A stretch of DNA of 64,000 nucleotides, from the NCBI GenBank assembly GCA_942159475.1, contig OW804096.1, forward strand, positions 90,375,784 through 90,439,783, read 5' to 3'. Position 1 is the stretch's first letter; every line of letters starts with the position of its first letter. This DNA comes from Sthenelais limicola. Taxonomy: Eukaryota > Annelida > Polychaeta > Phyllodocida > Sigalionidae. Position numbers and translations under genes: made by a program. Positions 10,189-23,000 of the stretch are shown one piece after another. The notes beneath the pieces were generated by a model that did no database searches, was not told the DNA's origin, and was given only the letters and a program-made list of their open reading frames with translations.

Positions 10189-13100
10189 ATGGAACAGGTT
10201 AAACCAGGAATCCTGTCGCTGCCTGAAGAATTACTTCTTCAGCTTCTACAAGGATTTCATATAAAGGATTTACTAAATATCAGATCTGTAAGTATTCATG
10301 CATTGGTTATGTCACATTTTCCTCGTTTAAAAAAAATAACTCTTGTCCCTTATTTCCATATCTTCATAGTATGCTTTATCTTGTTGTCTTATAAAGTGGT
10401 ATACATGATGTTTATCTGAATTGATTGTATCTATCGTTTACGTTTCAGACTCATCCCGTATTCTTGCGGTTAATAGATAACAATCCAATTTTATGGGCAC
10501 ACTCTAGTTTTCAAGATGCATGGCCATCTCCAAATACCCTGAAATGTTTCAACAAGTAAGTTTATTTGATTTAACCTGCTAATTTCTTGCGTTTTACCAG
10601 TTGCCAATCCTCTTGGCCATCGCAAATTATAAATTTATTGAATATTGAAAAGCTGATGTCATTCCCACTCTGTCTCAGATCTGCTACTAAGGAACGAGTC
10701 TAATTGTGTCTCAAATCTTTTAATTCTAATCTAAATTGTTCCACGAACAAGGTTTTAATTCCAACATGTTCTTTTTTAGGGCATCGGATCGGGGAAACGT
10801 CGAGGCCCTAGTGAAGCTCGGCATCGCTTATCTTTACAATGAAGGGGGTAAGTGTATTAATTGTCGATTTCGAATACAGATGTACAAGATATCTTTTCAC
10901 ATGACCAAATGCGATAGACCAATAATGTGCTTGATTAAATACCAATCGAATCTGTATATTAATTTATGTTTTTTATCTTTTGCAGTGCCTGGTGATTTAC
11001 AAGCAAGGCATGTCTCATATTATAGTGAAAAGGCAGCACGTCTCTTCTGTAAAGTTGAAAGTTTACTTTCAAACACACTTCCGTTCACATGGTTATTTAT
11101 CCGCCCACCATGGGCTATCTCCGGTGCTTGTTGTAAAGAAAATGTCTTCTCAAACATGAAGAAATATGTTATGAAGGTAAGACGTTATGATCGAGTTCAG
11201 TGGAATATGCTCTGAATCAGTTTATCTAGGAATAATATGAATTGAATATATCCCTTTCGTGGTCCCTCTTTTTGTTTTGATTTATTTATCACTTCAAACA
11301 TAAATCCAGGGTCCGCCAAATCGGGCGCCCGGGACAACCATATTTTTAGTCTGGGCAACTAAAAGTATATGATCAGTTGCCCAGCTGGCAACTGGCCTAA
11401 ACCTAACTGATTTATTTCCATTATATCCCACTGATATCAACCTAGCCACCCATCCCTTCTATTAGTAATATTTTCGAACACCTTTGCACAATATTTAAAA
11501 TGAATTCAATGTCTGAAATATGGGCATTTTAGTCGAAATTATTAAGGGCCTGGAATCCTGTTTAAATTTTTGAAGATTCTTCCTGTACACTTTCCCCTGA
11601 CACCCTCTCCGTTTTTTACTGAAGGGGTAACCAAGTAAAAGTTGAAAAACGGTGACTGATCAGGGCTCGAAAAAAAGAACTTGGATATCTTTTTAATCAT
11701 CCTTGATAAAGGGCAAATGTGCCCGAAACGTCGGACACCAATAAACTCAAAGTGAATACTTATGAAACCTCTCCTGTCCCCTCCGTTTTGGGGTTAAACC
11801 CCATAACTTAAGGATCTTATTAATTAATCAATTATAAATCAGACCCCTTTGAAGGTGGTGGTTGAATATATTTTCAGTAATGTCTTCGTTGATTTTGAGA
11901 GTTCAGAGCTGTCATTGTAACATTACTAATCTTCTTTTTTTGACAAGTTTTATTCATTATATCCTGCCTTCTTGGCGCATATTTACTACACTACTTCTAT
12001 TTCAAATTAATTTGTCATTTATTAATTTGTCTCTAGATTTTAACCAAAGAATTACTGGACAACCATATTTTGTTGCTGGGCAACCACTTTTGAAATTCTG
12101 GTTGCCCGACGGGCAACCATATTTCTGAGGGATTTGGCGTCCCCTGTAAATCGGGTGCAGAGCGGTCAATTATCTGATGATCTCTATCTTCAAATACTTA
12201 GCTGAATAATTGCAATTTCACGTGCTGATAAACTTACTGACATTAATGACATTTCAGAATGATGTGCCAAATGTTACTGTTTGTATTGCTAAAACTTTAC
12301 AACTGCTAGAAGAGGAATCCCACCAAGGAGAAGCCCTGGAATATTTGAAGAAGGCCACAAATAGTGGTTCTGCCCATGCTGCATTTCTATTGTGGCAAGA
12401 GGTGTATTCATTAAAGGTAACCCCAAACTATTTTTCATCATATACCGTAATTGTTTGTGCTGCTTATGGCAAAGAGCCATTGCTAATAATCAAAAAGAGT
12501 AGGGTATCACGTTATTATTATTATTACAAGTTGAACTGTACTAACTGTATATAGAATGACTGTCACACGCCGAGCTCTGTGCGCGGGAAAAGCGTTGTTG
12601 TGGACGCGTTACTAACGTTGTATAAATGATTCATAGACGCGTCGTCCCAACACCGCGTCGGCCCACCTGTGCACCCCGTCGGCCTACCTCCAAAACCGCG
12701 TCGGCCCACCTCCAAAACCACGTCGGCCCACCCCCAAGGCCGGCTCGGCCCAGTACTAACTCGGCCCATAGTATATTAATTAGAAACGTGGAAATATTTT
12801 TAAATTCTTATCGTCCATAATTTTTTGTACGATCCTTTTAAGTTTTAGTCCAATTATGGTACTACATGGATCTAATATAACAAACTTGTGTGGCAGACCC
12901 TTTAAGTTTTCATGGTAGGCTAATTCTTTTGAAAAGAAATCAATTTGGCTAAATTCTGCATGTGCCTATATGTCGGGGCACAATTTATTTGATTATCATA
13001 TTATTATTCATCTTTCAAACTCTTAGTGCCTTTTGAGCAATAATATATGTACTATTATTGAGTTCAAATTCTGAGCATAATGAACGATATGATATGTGTG

Positions 13101-16100
13101 GGGAATATTTGACCAAATGGCCTACGTAGGCACCCCTCCCCATTGGCATTTTGTTTGAACTTTTTCACATCTCTACACATGACAGACCCTCTCTAAACTC
13201 ATTAAATATGTCACCCAATATGTCCGAATTGGTATAATGGTAAAAGCTTAAATGGCAGTAATTCCTCACAGTTTTAGTTGGGCCGACGCGGTTTACCTAG
13301 TGGGCCGACGCGGTCTACCCCTTGGGCCGATGCGGTCTACCCCTTGGGCCGACAAGGCTCAAGTGCCTGGGCCGACGCGGTTTTGGGACGAAGCGCCTGG
13401 GTACCGTATAAATTAGGTATATTGCGTCCTGATCGGTGTTGTTGACATGCAGAACATGTTTTGGTGAAAGTCATGCTAGAATGTCTAATAATACGAATTC
13501 AGAAGCATACTTTATATCAAATTAAAGCTTGGACGGCAAAACGGCCGATTACGAGTCTGGGAATACAAAAGTAGGCTCTTTGAAACATATAGTATTCCAA
13601 CTATCGCGCTCCCTCCCCCTGCTTGTGCAATGCTGTTACCTTGTGTTTCACTGACAGCTGCGTGGGAGGTGGCCATCCACTGGAATAGCGAACAACTCCC
13701 TCCCTCTCACTATTTGTATATAACCGGCGCATAGGCCTATAGGTAATTGCACTAAGTAAGACCCATGGCATGGACACTTATATAGAAATATAAAATTCAA
13801 CCCTTTAATCTGAATGTGTAACTTATAATAACCTATTTCCAAGTACCGCAGGTCGGCCGTGGTTACTATGGCAACGCGCGAGGGTCTGTGAAGCTCACGG
13901 GGTCATAGGGGTTGAACTGACCACTATAGCACTGGAACCTGGTAGAAGCAACGTGTAAAACTTTTTCATTTCTTCTTCGGATAGTTTGCTCTAATAAAGC
14001 CAAGTAAGTCCAGAGATGAGGTCGCTAACGTTGGTTTTTCAGTATGGCATGTGTGAGCCTACCAAATATTAGTAATCACAATGATATGTGATGGGAAATG
14101 TATGTAGGCATATGTGCGAAGATGTCCCGACTTGCAGAGTTGTTGGCGGTAGGTAGGGCCTATGAGCACCGTGGGCCCGGGTCCCTACCCTGTCAAACGG
14201 CCGCTGTATGCTGCCTCTGAGACAGACAGTGTAGCGGCCGTAATTTTATCCCCAAATACTAATATCACCCAGGGATATATCCGCCTGTCTAAACTAGACA
14301 TCTAAATTGCATATGAAATACAGAAAAATCACTAATATTTAGCATATTTTCCGTAGCTATAACAAAAATCGTAAGGTGGTAAAATAACAGTTCACAGAGA
14401 GAGGAGCCTGGCCCCCTCACTCGGTATATTAGGTGGACACCAAGGCTCATTCCCTAATCTCAAAAACACCCCCTTATCTCAGGAAATACCATCATTTTTA
14501 ACCCCCCCCCCCCCCCCCCCATATTCAAGGATTTTGATGGCATTGTTCTCTTTTTTCTACCCCCTTATTTCCATTAATTGAAAGCTGACAGGGTGGGGAC
14601 GTTATTTTGGGCCTCAGTTTTGGTGACCTACGGTACGATGTTTAATTAAGCTATGGGCTGGGTTTTAAACACCCCTTTTTAAGAGTATCTCCGGGCTAAT
14701 TAAATAAGTACCCTTTTTTGTTTTTCTCCGGGATCACCAGCAAAATGAAACCCTTTTTTGGATTCTCTGGCCAGAGATTGCTAGATTGGTAGCCACACAT
14801 TTCTTGTGCATCTATATGGCATTACGTACCATTTTTTCATTTCTAGGTCTATGTCCAGATCTTTTTCTTTAAACTTTTATTTCGGGATTCATTTCTGTTG
14901 CCTAGTTTATTGTATGAAATTCTGTCCAGGGCAATAATTCAGTTAAAGATTGTTTAAGTGACATTTCTCCGCCAAATGTATGCATTGGGCCTATGCTCTG
15001 GGTGGTTGCTATGGATGAGCATCCCAGACCTAGCAACAAGGTGGCCGACTTCAGCGCCACCGCTTGAGATTTGAATGCTAAACTGAAGGCATGTAGAGGC
15101 GGGAAAACGAGAATCCGAAAGTAGTGCACATATCCTTACATGAGTGTTGTTTGGACAGAAAGTAGTTCTGTGTTTGAAGCATAATTAAGCAAAAACTTGT
15201 GTTATTATTGATAAATGTACGTTTGCATTGGTCCTAACATAACAAACATTGACTCCCTCCAAATTGATATCATATTAATCCACTTCATCATGAAAAACGC
15301 CGTTATTAATATTTTTATGACGATTATATATACAGTTAGTAAATTATTATACAACTTTAATTCAGTAATCATATATATATATATAAATATAAATCAAGAA
15401 GAGGACAAACTTCTCCACTGGAGATCTTCCAAGCAGCCCTTTACATCCCATCCCGTTACTCGGTTAGCATGTTTCCTCTCTCGCCCTGATTCATTTCATT
15501 CATTCATTCCTTGTATTACAGGTGAATGATCCTGCATCCGAGCTGTCTGCCATTCGTGAACTTAGGAAAGTAGTATCTCTTAGTGATCCAGATGCGGTCA
15601 TTGAATTATGCCGGTTCTATGCAAAGAAAAAGTATGGTGGCTTGAGTGAAACTAAGGCTGCCGCCTTTGTTAGGGATTTCATTAAATCATCCAAATCTTC
15701 GTGTCTTGATGATATCTATAGGAATAGTGAGCTTACTCATTCAATGAGGTGAGTTAGAGCACCAATTTTTATGTCTATAATTTTTCCCTATAAACTTTTC
15801 GAGAGACTAAAAAAGTAATGACCAGAAACTTTAGCCTGAATTTATTTGGTTCTTGTCAGTCCAGATTTGTATGTACTTGACAGGTGGGATACGTGTCTAT
15901 GTTTATGGGATATGTAATTTTCTGCGTCTACCTAGTACTCAACTTCTGGTTTCCTTTTCAGATATATTTTAGTTGATTGGCTAGTCGAAGTAGCTGGGAT
16001 GAAGAATTTCAGTACGTCAACTCTCCATGTCGCGATTAGCGTCGTTGACAGGTTCTTGCGATTCCACCCGATGTCCAGAGCTCAATTTCAATTGTTGGGT

Positions 16101-19100
16101 GTAGCTGCCATGGTACTCTGTTCAAGGTAAGAATTCCCTTTGACTTAGTTTTTTTTCCTTTCTACGATTTTTAAGAAATGTTACTTTCGTAAATTTTAAT
16201 TCATAAGTCATTATTTGTTAATCTTGTGACAACTGTTCTTTGAAAGCCATGTTTTAAAAGTCATTAAAATTTGTTAACTAGATTTTTGGGCAAAGATATC
16301 ATCACGATCAGGGAGGCAGCTTGGTTGACAGACAATACATACAAGTACGAGGACGTCGTTAGGATGATGGGTGAAATAATTGCCACCCTCAGGGGAAACA
16401 TAAGAGTTAGTATTTGTATAATAACAGTATTACTTTCTGTTTTACCGTTCTATTTTCATATTATATTCTTAACTTTAAACATCTTATTGGATTCATTTTC
16501 ATCTTCAGCTTGTTATTTTACAAGAAATAACTTTAATGTTCTCCTCTGTAGGTATGGTGCAGCTATGATTACGTGCAACTAATTGGACTCCTCGCTGAGA
16601 ATGACAAGAAAACACAGTCATTGTCTGAGTATATCTGTGAGCTGGCGCTTCTCCAAAGTGAAATAGGAGCCCTTCCTCATGCTGAAGTAGCAGCATGTGC
16701 TGTGCTGCTCGCTCGGCTCACGCAAAGAATAGGTAAGCGAGATGTGTCTTAACACATTGTGGTCTAAACATAAATATATTAATTTTTTGAAAATCATTTT
16801 GAATAAATGTCCTCTGATACAAGCTGCTGGTTTTATTGCCGAATTTACAGTACAATTACTATAATATTTTCTTATGCGTAATTTAGCCATTAATAAGTTA
16901 TATGATTATTTTTTCCATATCCAGAGTTTCCATGGCCGTACCATATGCTACAATTCACCGGATTTAGTGTGAGATCGTTATCCGAAAGTACCATGCTGAT
17001 ACTCAAGAAATGGTGAGTAATTATGCATGCATCATACTCAGTAGGTTAATGAATGAGATTATTTGTTCGCTTTGCCTTCAATTTTATTTTAAAACATTCT
17101 TCCGTCAATGGAGTTAATGATTATTCAACGCGATTTCATTTTCTTACAGTCAATATATTTGAAACATATTTAGAAGATTTGGTTTCTAGTTGTATTGAAT
17201 AACCTTTACCTGCACAGCCTTATAATCAGTGAAGGCATTATTTCAAAGCCATAATTGATATCTGTATTACTAGATGATTTATGTCCCCAGTCACTTAGTT
17301 AATTGGGTCACCTGCTCTAATGAGATATGGTGACTGATTATATTCTGATGAACTATAGTTATCTTGTTGTGAAACCCTTATGATGAATATGAATTTTCTT
17401 TATTTTAGTTTCCTTCAAGATGTCATAATGGATCATCGGTCGGTGGCGTTGGAAGCCGTCAAAGAACGATATGCCAATGATGTGTTTGAAAGTGCTAGCA
17501 GCATCAAGGTACGGATGTAATTTATACACAGCCCGAATGGATCAACTTATTATATACCAATCAGTAAATTTGATTGTTCCCACGAAGAATTACTGAGCAT
17601 TTATCAAAACGGGAAGATGTAGAATCAATACGTAATCGCATCTTTGAGATTGATTTTCCTAGTGCTCATTAATTGCTATCTTGTGAAAATGAGGTATTGC
17701 TATTGTATGAGAGGTATTGCTGGCTTGTTTTCTTAAAGAGTTTCCGTATATTGATGTATTCAATTTCAACATTTCCCTTTTAGATACTCTCTGCTGAAGA
17801 GCTTCAATGCCTGCTTGGTATGCACCATGACACCTCAGCCCTCTCTGATTCATGTTCTGAGTTTATTCATACTAAGGACCTCATCATGTCCCCCTCTAGA
17901 AACAAAGGTGGCCAAGCTAAGAGGTGAGCAGTAACTAAGTTAAATACGCCAAGCTATTTCATTAACTTTAAAAGAGTTATTCGTTATGATGGTATTTATC
18001 AATCTTCAAGTTGGTTGAGAACAGATTTTGTAAATATCTTTTCAATTGATAAACATATAATATCTGTTCTTTATCAGGCCATGTGTGATGTCAGAAGAAA
18101 GAGAGAAAGCGGCCACGCCCACATTTAAGTCAATGAAGGACAGCTTCGAAGCTCTAGAAAATAGCTTTGAAACTTTGCTGAACGATTCTCTCCTGTCGGG
18201 ATATGAAGGTGATTTGGAGGATGAGCAAGGGTTAAAATCGGAAGAAGGTAGGCATTCAAAAGGGCTGAATTAGTGCCCAAACTTGGTATTTTTGTGTGAA
18301 AAAAAAAAAGTATTCATCAATGTTCCTATTTCTGTCTGTTACAAAATCAACACCGGTAATTAGTGAAGCTCTTTTTAAAAAGAAATTAATCTTCGAGTCT
18401 TCCATTAATAACTTATGTCAATTACATAATATTACATAATTACATACTTAGATTTCTCAGTACCTAAGTAAATGTGTTCTTTTTTAAAAAAGATGTTTTA
18501 CCTAGTAAATGTGTTTTGTTTAAGAATCCGATAGATCGTCCACCGTCGCAAATGCTCAAACCTCACCACTTCCTCCTCTCGAATCATCCCTCAACCAAAG
18601 TGGAACCACTTGGCGTCTCTCCGACTCAAGCTTCTCAGCTTTTACGCCATCTTCATCCAGGTCAAGGGATTCCTCATCCCCGCCGGCCATCTTCATCAAT
18701 CTACCAAGCATGGGCTTCAAAAATCACACCCCGATGAACTCTACAAACACATGTTTCCTTACTCACACCGGGTACAAGTCACTCTACAGTGACAACAAAT
18801 CCAGCCAAGTTAGGTTAGTTGAACCTAGTCCTAGAACTCAAACGCCGTCATCAAGTATTAGGATATTCACTGATCGATCAGGGATATCTATGAACAGGGA
18901 AAATATTGTTCAAGTCAATTCCGTGCCTAGTCCGGCATCACAACAGTTCAGGGATAATTCCAAATCGTCGTGCTTAAATAGTTCAAAGCGGGGCGCCTTC
19001 TGCAATATCAGCAACGTCAATCCGGACAGACTTGCTACCTCAATAAAACCGAGAAAGCGCAAAACTTCTGGTCAATTGGAAAATGAGCGTAAAACTCATG

Positions 19101-19114
19101 TTATTTCACCATAG
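10189..19114 (+). CDS. CCNF: Cyclin F (F-box substrate receptor of SCF)
   Basis: Cyclin F is the F-box subunit of an SCF ubiquitin ligase that targets centrosome, histone and DNA-metabolism proteins in S/G2. Fourteen coding exons read in frame to 802 aa (human about 786): 10189-10287, 10449-10555, 10780-10847, 10986-11176, 12258-12416, 15522-15748, 15962-16126, 16282-16405, 16552-16732, 16925-17012, 17409-17508, 17784-17923, 18078-18247, 18525-19114. The F-box is at residues 9-45 (LSLPEELLLQLL), followed by WPSP and LGIAYLYNEG, then WLFIRPPWAISGACC. The cyclin box starts with MRYILVDWLVEVA near residue 283, and WLTDNTYKYEDVVRMMGEI is almost identical to vertebrate cyclin F. SGYEGD lies near 590 and a basic KPRKRK close to the C-terminus. 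The frame is open upstream of the chosen ATG to a splice acceptor at 10153-10154, so a further N-terminal exon like the Cys/Arg-rich human start is possible. Confidence 0.95.
11307..12146. mobile_element. hAT-like non-autonomous element filling CCNF intron 4
   Basis: The left end CAGGGTCCGCCAAATC (11307-11322) and the right end, whose reverse complement is CAGGGGACGCCAAATC (12131-12146), are inverted repeats with two mismatches. The hexamer TAAATC directly flanks both ends (11301-11306 and 12147-12152) and looks like a target duplication. Sub-terminal copies of G(G/C)RCAACCATATTT occur in both orientations near 11330-11395 and 12057-12125. No transposase is encoded. CAGGG ends are typical of hAT, but a 6-bp duplication is shorter than the usual 8 bp. 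The element makes up about 78% of the intron (11177-12257). Confidence 0.8.
12635..13398. mobile_element. TIR element with sub-terminal GGGCCGACGCGGT repeats
   Basis: The left side carries several copies of CCGCGTCGGCCCAC and the right side carries the reverse complement GTGGGCCGACGCGG as a mirror-image array (13279-13381). The outer ends pair as AG(A/G)CGC(G/T)TCGTCCCAA followed by ACCGCGTCGGCCCA, 28 of 31 positions matching by eye. The middle is AT-rich and non-coding. No convincing target duplication is visible at these borders. It sits in CCNF intron 5. The GC-rich repeat arms contrast sharply with the AT-rich centre. Confidence 0.75.
13827..15070 (-). mobile_element. X-box-bearing TIR element, copy 1 (diverged)
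   Basis: In reverse orientation this is homologous to the element at 57293-58186. The terminus AATAACCTATTTCCAAGTACC (13827-13847), the GTTACTATGGCAAC box (13862-13875), the AGCTCACGGGGTCA segment and the far-end block GGTTGCTATGGATGAGC (near 15002-15020) all match. The middle is longer and diverged, with a poly-C run at 14502-14520. The far terminal repeat is missing or decayed beyond about 15070. It lies in CCNF intron 5. Confidence 0.75.
14502..14520 (+). repeat. Poly-C tract (19 C) in CCNF intron 5
   Basis: Uninterrupted C run inside the diverged middle of the X-box element copy, which suggests that it arose or expanded after insertion. Confidence 0.85.
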
Positions 19115-19342
19115 TAACTTTTTGTATTATGTATGTCGTATTGTTAAGCATTACACTTCTTCGCCATAGGGGTCAGAATATTAACCTTGACGAAGTCTGA
19201 GGTGAATAATTGTTATAGGTTGTATTTATTTATTGAAGAATTGTATATACATGTGAAATAGAGAATGGAAATAACATTTCTGACGCCCAAGCTTTGTTAT
19301 GCCCGGCAATATTTGCTATGATATTTTCCTACAGAATGGAAA

Positions 19343-19348
19343 AATAAA
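19343..19348 (+). promoter_or_regulatory. Polyadenylation signal of CCNF
   Basis: AATAAA lies 229 bp after the CCNF stop codon and is the first canonical hexamer downstream. It gives a short 3' UTR and places the end of CCNF near 19370. The stretch from there to the CCDC40 3' end shows no gene I can support. Confidence 0.6.
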
Positions 19349-19906
19349 TCATGTTAACCAAATGATATTTCTTCATGTTAATTGTTCAGGGCTCCCAGTC
19401 TAGGGAGAATTTAAGGACTTTTTTAGGCTAAAAATAAGAACATTTTTTAAAAGTACTTTTAGAAGTAAGTCAATAAAGCAGCAGGATTTTATTTTATTGG
19501 TATTAAATATTGTATAGATTAGTAACGATGAAGTGGGTTTGGGGATTCTCCCCAATAAAGAGTTGAATCTAGTTAAAAAGATACCTTCTGGTGCATTTGA
19601 GCTGATTAAATATTCGGAGCAAAAATTCATCTTTATGAAGGCGATGGGGGAAATAACAGGAAACTACAAGTTTAATTATGCGTTGGAACTCTTGAGTAAA
19701 GAAATCCATTCCGTGGTGTGCTCCGCAAAATAGACAAGGCAGTGAAGGATCATCTAGTTTTTTTGTGTACTTTTATTCGCGTGTTTTTCTTGGATAAGCT
19801 CTAATATTACAATGACAAAAGATATCACATTACGCCACTCAACAGAATCCCCATAGATTTTGTAAATGAAATAAGGGGTTGTCGGTATTTATTGACTCGA
19901 AATAAC

Positions 19907-19912
19907 TTTATT
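19907..19912 (-). promoter_or_regulatory. Polyadenylation signal of CCDC40
   Basis: TTTATT on the plus strand (AATAAA on the minus strand) lies about 180 bp beyond the CCDC40 stop. A second copy is at 19888-19893. Both fall in a small direct-repeat patch built on TTATTGACTCGAAA. CCNF and CCDC40 are therefore tail-to-tail, with about 0.5 kb between their likely poly(A) sites. Confidence 0.55.
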
Positions 19913-20093
19913 GACTCGAAATGACTCGAAAATAACTTAAAAGTTAAAAGTTATTTTTAAGATAAGATTATTTAGTGGGACGGAATATATAACAGGACGT
20001 GTGTTGATACATAAGACAATGCCGTGTGAGGTCAGCTAAACACTATCACATCTTACTTATGCTTTTCGGTCAAAATTCTCAATATTTTCAAAA

Positions 20094-23000
20094 TTAATCT
20101 CCACCTGAAGTTCTGGTCTGAACCGATAGAGTGACTTTGCGGAGGGCTGGAGCCACATGGGGATATTCTTGATTCAGACGATCAATAATCGCTCCCAATG
20201 TATGGGTTCTGTCAATCTGCTTCTCGAGTTCGCCATCAAGGTTTGAGTCCGCCTTGCAGAGGCGGGTGTATTTACCGTCCTTAGCTTGCTGGAGGTACTT
20301 AGCACGCTGTTGTCTCTCCAGAAGATCTTGCAAATTCTGAGGGGGGAAAAATCATATTTGAAACTCACTTATCCCCACTGAAGTGACAATAGGAAAATAA
20401 GTTGTAGGAGACAGGGCAGTCAGGCGAGTCACTTTACCGATATCAGACCATTGACATGGTCTTTCTCGCTCTAAAAAAGGTGGACCAGTCCCTGGAAGTC
20501 TCCATAAACTGAGGCAATTATCAGAAAGAATCCATCAATCAAACAAGTCTACAACAATGACCAACCTTCTGTTTCTGCTCCAGCATTCTGTCAATGTCCC
20601 CATCCAGCCCATCAGCTGACCCCTGCAGTTGTTGCACGTTCAGTTGTCGCTCATCTAGTTGCTCGCTCAGTTCCCCCTGGTTATCTCTCAACTCCTGAAT
20701 CTCTGAATCACACTGGTTGGCTTCCTGTTGGTTAAAACATATGTTTCAGGATGCGAAAGACGACCAACTACTCAACACCGTTGCTATATCTATTATCGGA
20801 AAGATATTAACATTTGTGTCACAGACATACATAGACAAATAAAAATAAATTACCTGAATTGTACTTTTAATCTTCTTTTTAAGGTCTCCAATCTGGCGTT
20901 GGAAAGTTCCCTTGGTCAAGACTTTCTTGTTCATCTTTGACTGTGCATCCCCACGTGTCACAATCGTGTCTCGCCTGTAGAATAAAATATTGGGATTAAA
21001 TTTAGATGCTGAGATGTCAATATAATTTATTTTACAGGGATTTTGGTCTACCCAGGCTATCTTTTCCTTTTGTATGTCAAAATTAGGAATACCACAGTTA
21101 CAGCGGGAAGATTCATATTTAAAGTAACTTAATTGTTTACCTAGAAACTGCCTTTTCCATCTCTTGAATCATGCGCTCTTGCTGTTTCATCAGTTGAGTA
21201 AAGCGAACCTGCATTCTATGGATTTCAGCTTTCATGGCACGAATTTCACCCTGGCCTGTTTCCGAATCAACAGCAGCACGAGTTTCTCGGGCCAACTGGG
21301 TTTTCTTTTCCCACAGCATTATCTGGCGTCTGAAATATACAGTATCTCTTTTTTAGCCACAGCCTGAACTTTAAAATGCATGCCTGTGTTCCCAGGGCGA
21401 ACCATTATAAGTACACCCTGTCCCTTGAGGTACAAGAGTACCATGTGTCGGGTTACAGTAATTAGGCCATGATAGGGATGAAATGAAATCAACATGCTCC
21501 TTAGTTTCTAATACATCTGCTGTGAGCTGCAGATGTTGGAGCACACTCATTACATATAGTTACTTGGGCACCTGAAGACCACACCTTTCACATAAGGGCA
21601 GGTATGTCACCATCTCCAGGGGCCAGTAGCTAAGTATTTGCTTGTCCCTCCTGCTCAGCTATCTTCATTAATCCTGTCTGGGTGCTGAGCAGGGGGGGTT
21701 GGGAGAGCCTCCCAACTGTACTGCATGGCTGCTGCCCCTCTGGTAGCTATGGGAAGGAGGAGCAGCCTTACTCCTTTCTCAAGCCATGTCACACAATTTG
21801 TACAATAAAATCACATATTCTCCTTAAATTCGGATCACTATACTCCTGAAATCGTAGCCCGATTCTCCACCATTATCAGATAGGGAAGTAGATGATATCT
21901 CAGGAATAAGAGACTATACTAATCAGTAATAATCCTTGATAAAGAGAGAGACACTGAAGATACTTGTATTCGTCGTGAACCCTCAGTGTATACTGAGAGA
22001 ATCGTTTATTTATATATTAGTAAGTTGTGTTAGTGTATAGGTGGAGTGGTGGTGTACCAGGCCCACTGAGTCTTGGCTCAATGCCCAGACCTACAGCCTG
22101 ACACCATGATGTGTCAACAGTTGTAAAGGGGTAGTATGAGCTCACCAAGTCGTGGTTCGCGACTTGGATGGCACTACACATAGAAATAAAATGACTTACT
22201 CAGCTTCGACTAGACTGTTCAGCAACCTTTCCTTCTCTTCCTTGAGGGAATCTAGGTCCTCCTGCATTTCAATCGATTCTCTTTCCGCCCCCTTTATATT
22301 TGTGAATAAGAAAGGAAATGAGAATATAGTGTCGACCAAGAAGAAATGTTATCTAAAATGTGTTTTTTTTTGTTATCTTCATTCCACACCCAACAATATA
22401 ATGACACAGTACCAATAATGTTATTGAAAAAAACCAAACTACTAATAATAGTATCACCACCATTTACATAAAGGTGTGAAAAGATCGGAGACTTGAAATT
22501 GATGTTAATAATGGGAAAAAACTTACCCGGAGAGTGCCGATAAAGTCATTTTCCATCAAAGTGTTACCCTGTTCCAGTTGGTGCTCAGTTCCCCTTTCGC
22601 TGTGTAGCAACATGTTAAGTTTAAGCATGTCGTTCTGCATATGACTAATGTTTCTCTCAAATTCACTTGTCTCCGTCATTTGATGGTTAATATCACCTGA
22701 AAGAAACGGATTTAGCGTGATTTTAGCTATAAATGATCCAGGTGGGGTTCTGGGACAATTTGTGTAATAATCACATTACCCACTGGATTAATCGAATGCA
22801 AAAAGTTATAAAATGAACTCTTTTACTTACCTTCAATTCGGAGTTTCTTTTGGGAGAGGATGGTGAGCTGCTTCTTCAGGTTCTCTACATCTTTACTTTG
22901 ATCGTCCTTCTCCTGAGTGAGTCTCACCAACTCGCTCTGATCTCGCAACCACATTTGCTGTAGTTCTCCTATCTCTGCTTGTTCAGCGTCAATCGACTTC

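Noticed and set aside
10736..11215. 159-codon single open frame taken as a complete small gene
   Set aside because: It is two CCNF exons with the short intron between them read through in frame. Splice sites and homology show the exons are 10780-10847 and 10986-11176.
19533..19733. 66-codon plus-strand frame between CCNF and CCDC40 with protein-like composition
   Set aside because: Too short, no splice-compatible neighbours, and it lies between two convergent 3' ends. Probably chance, possibly a decayed element.
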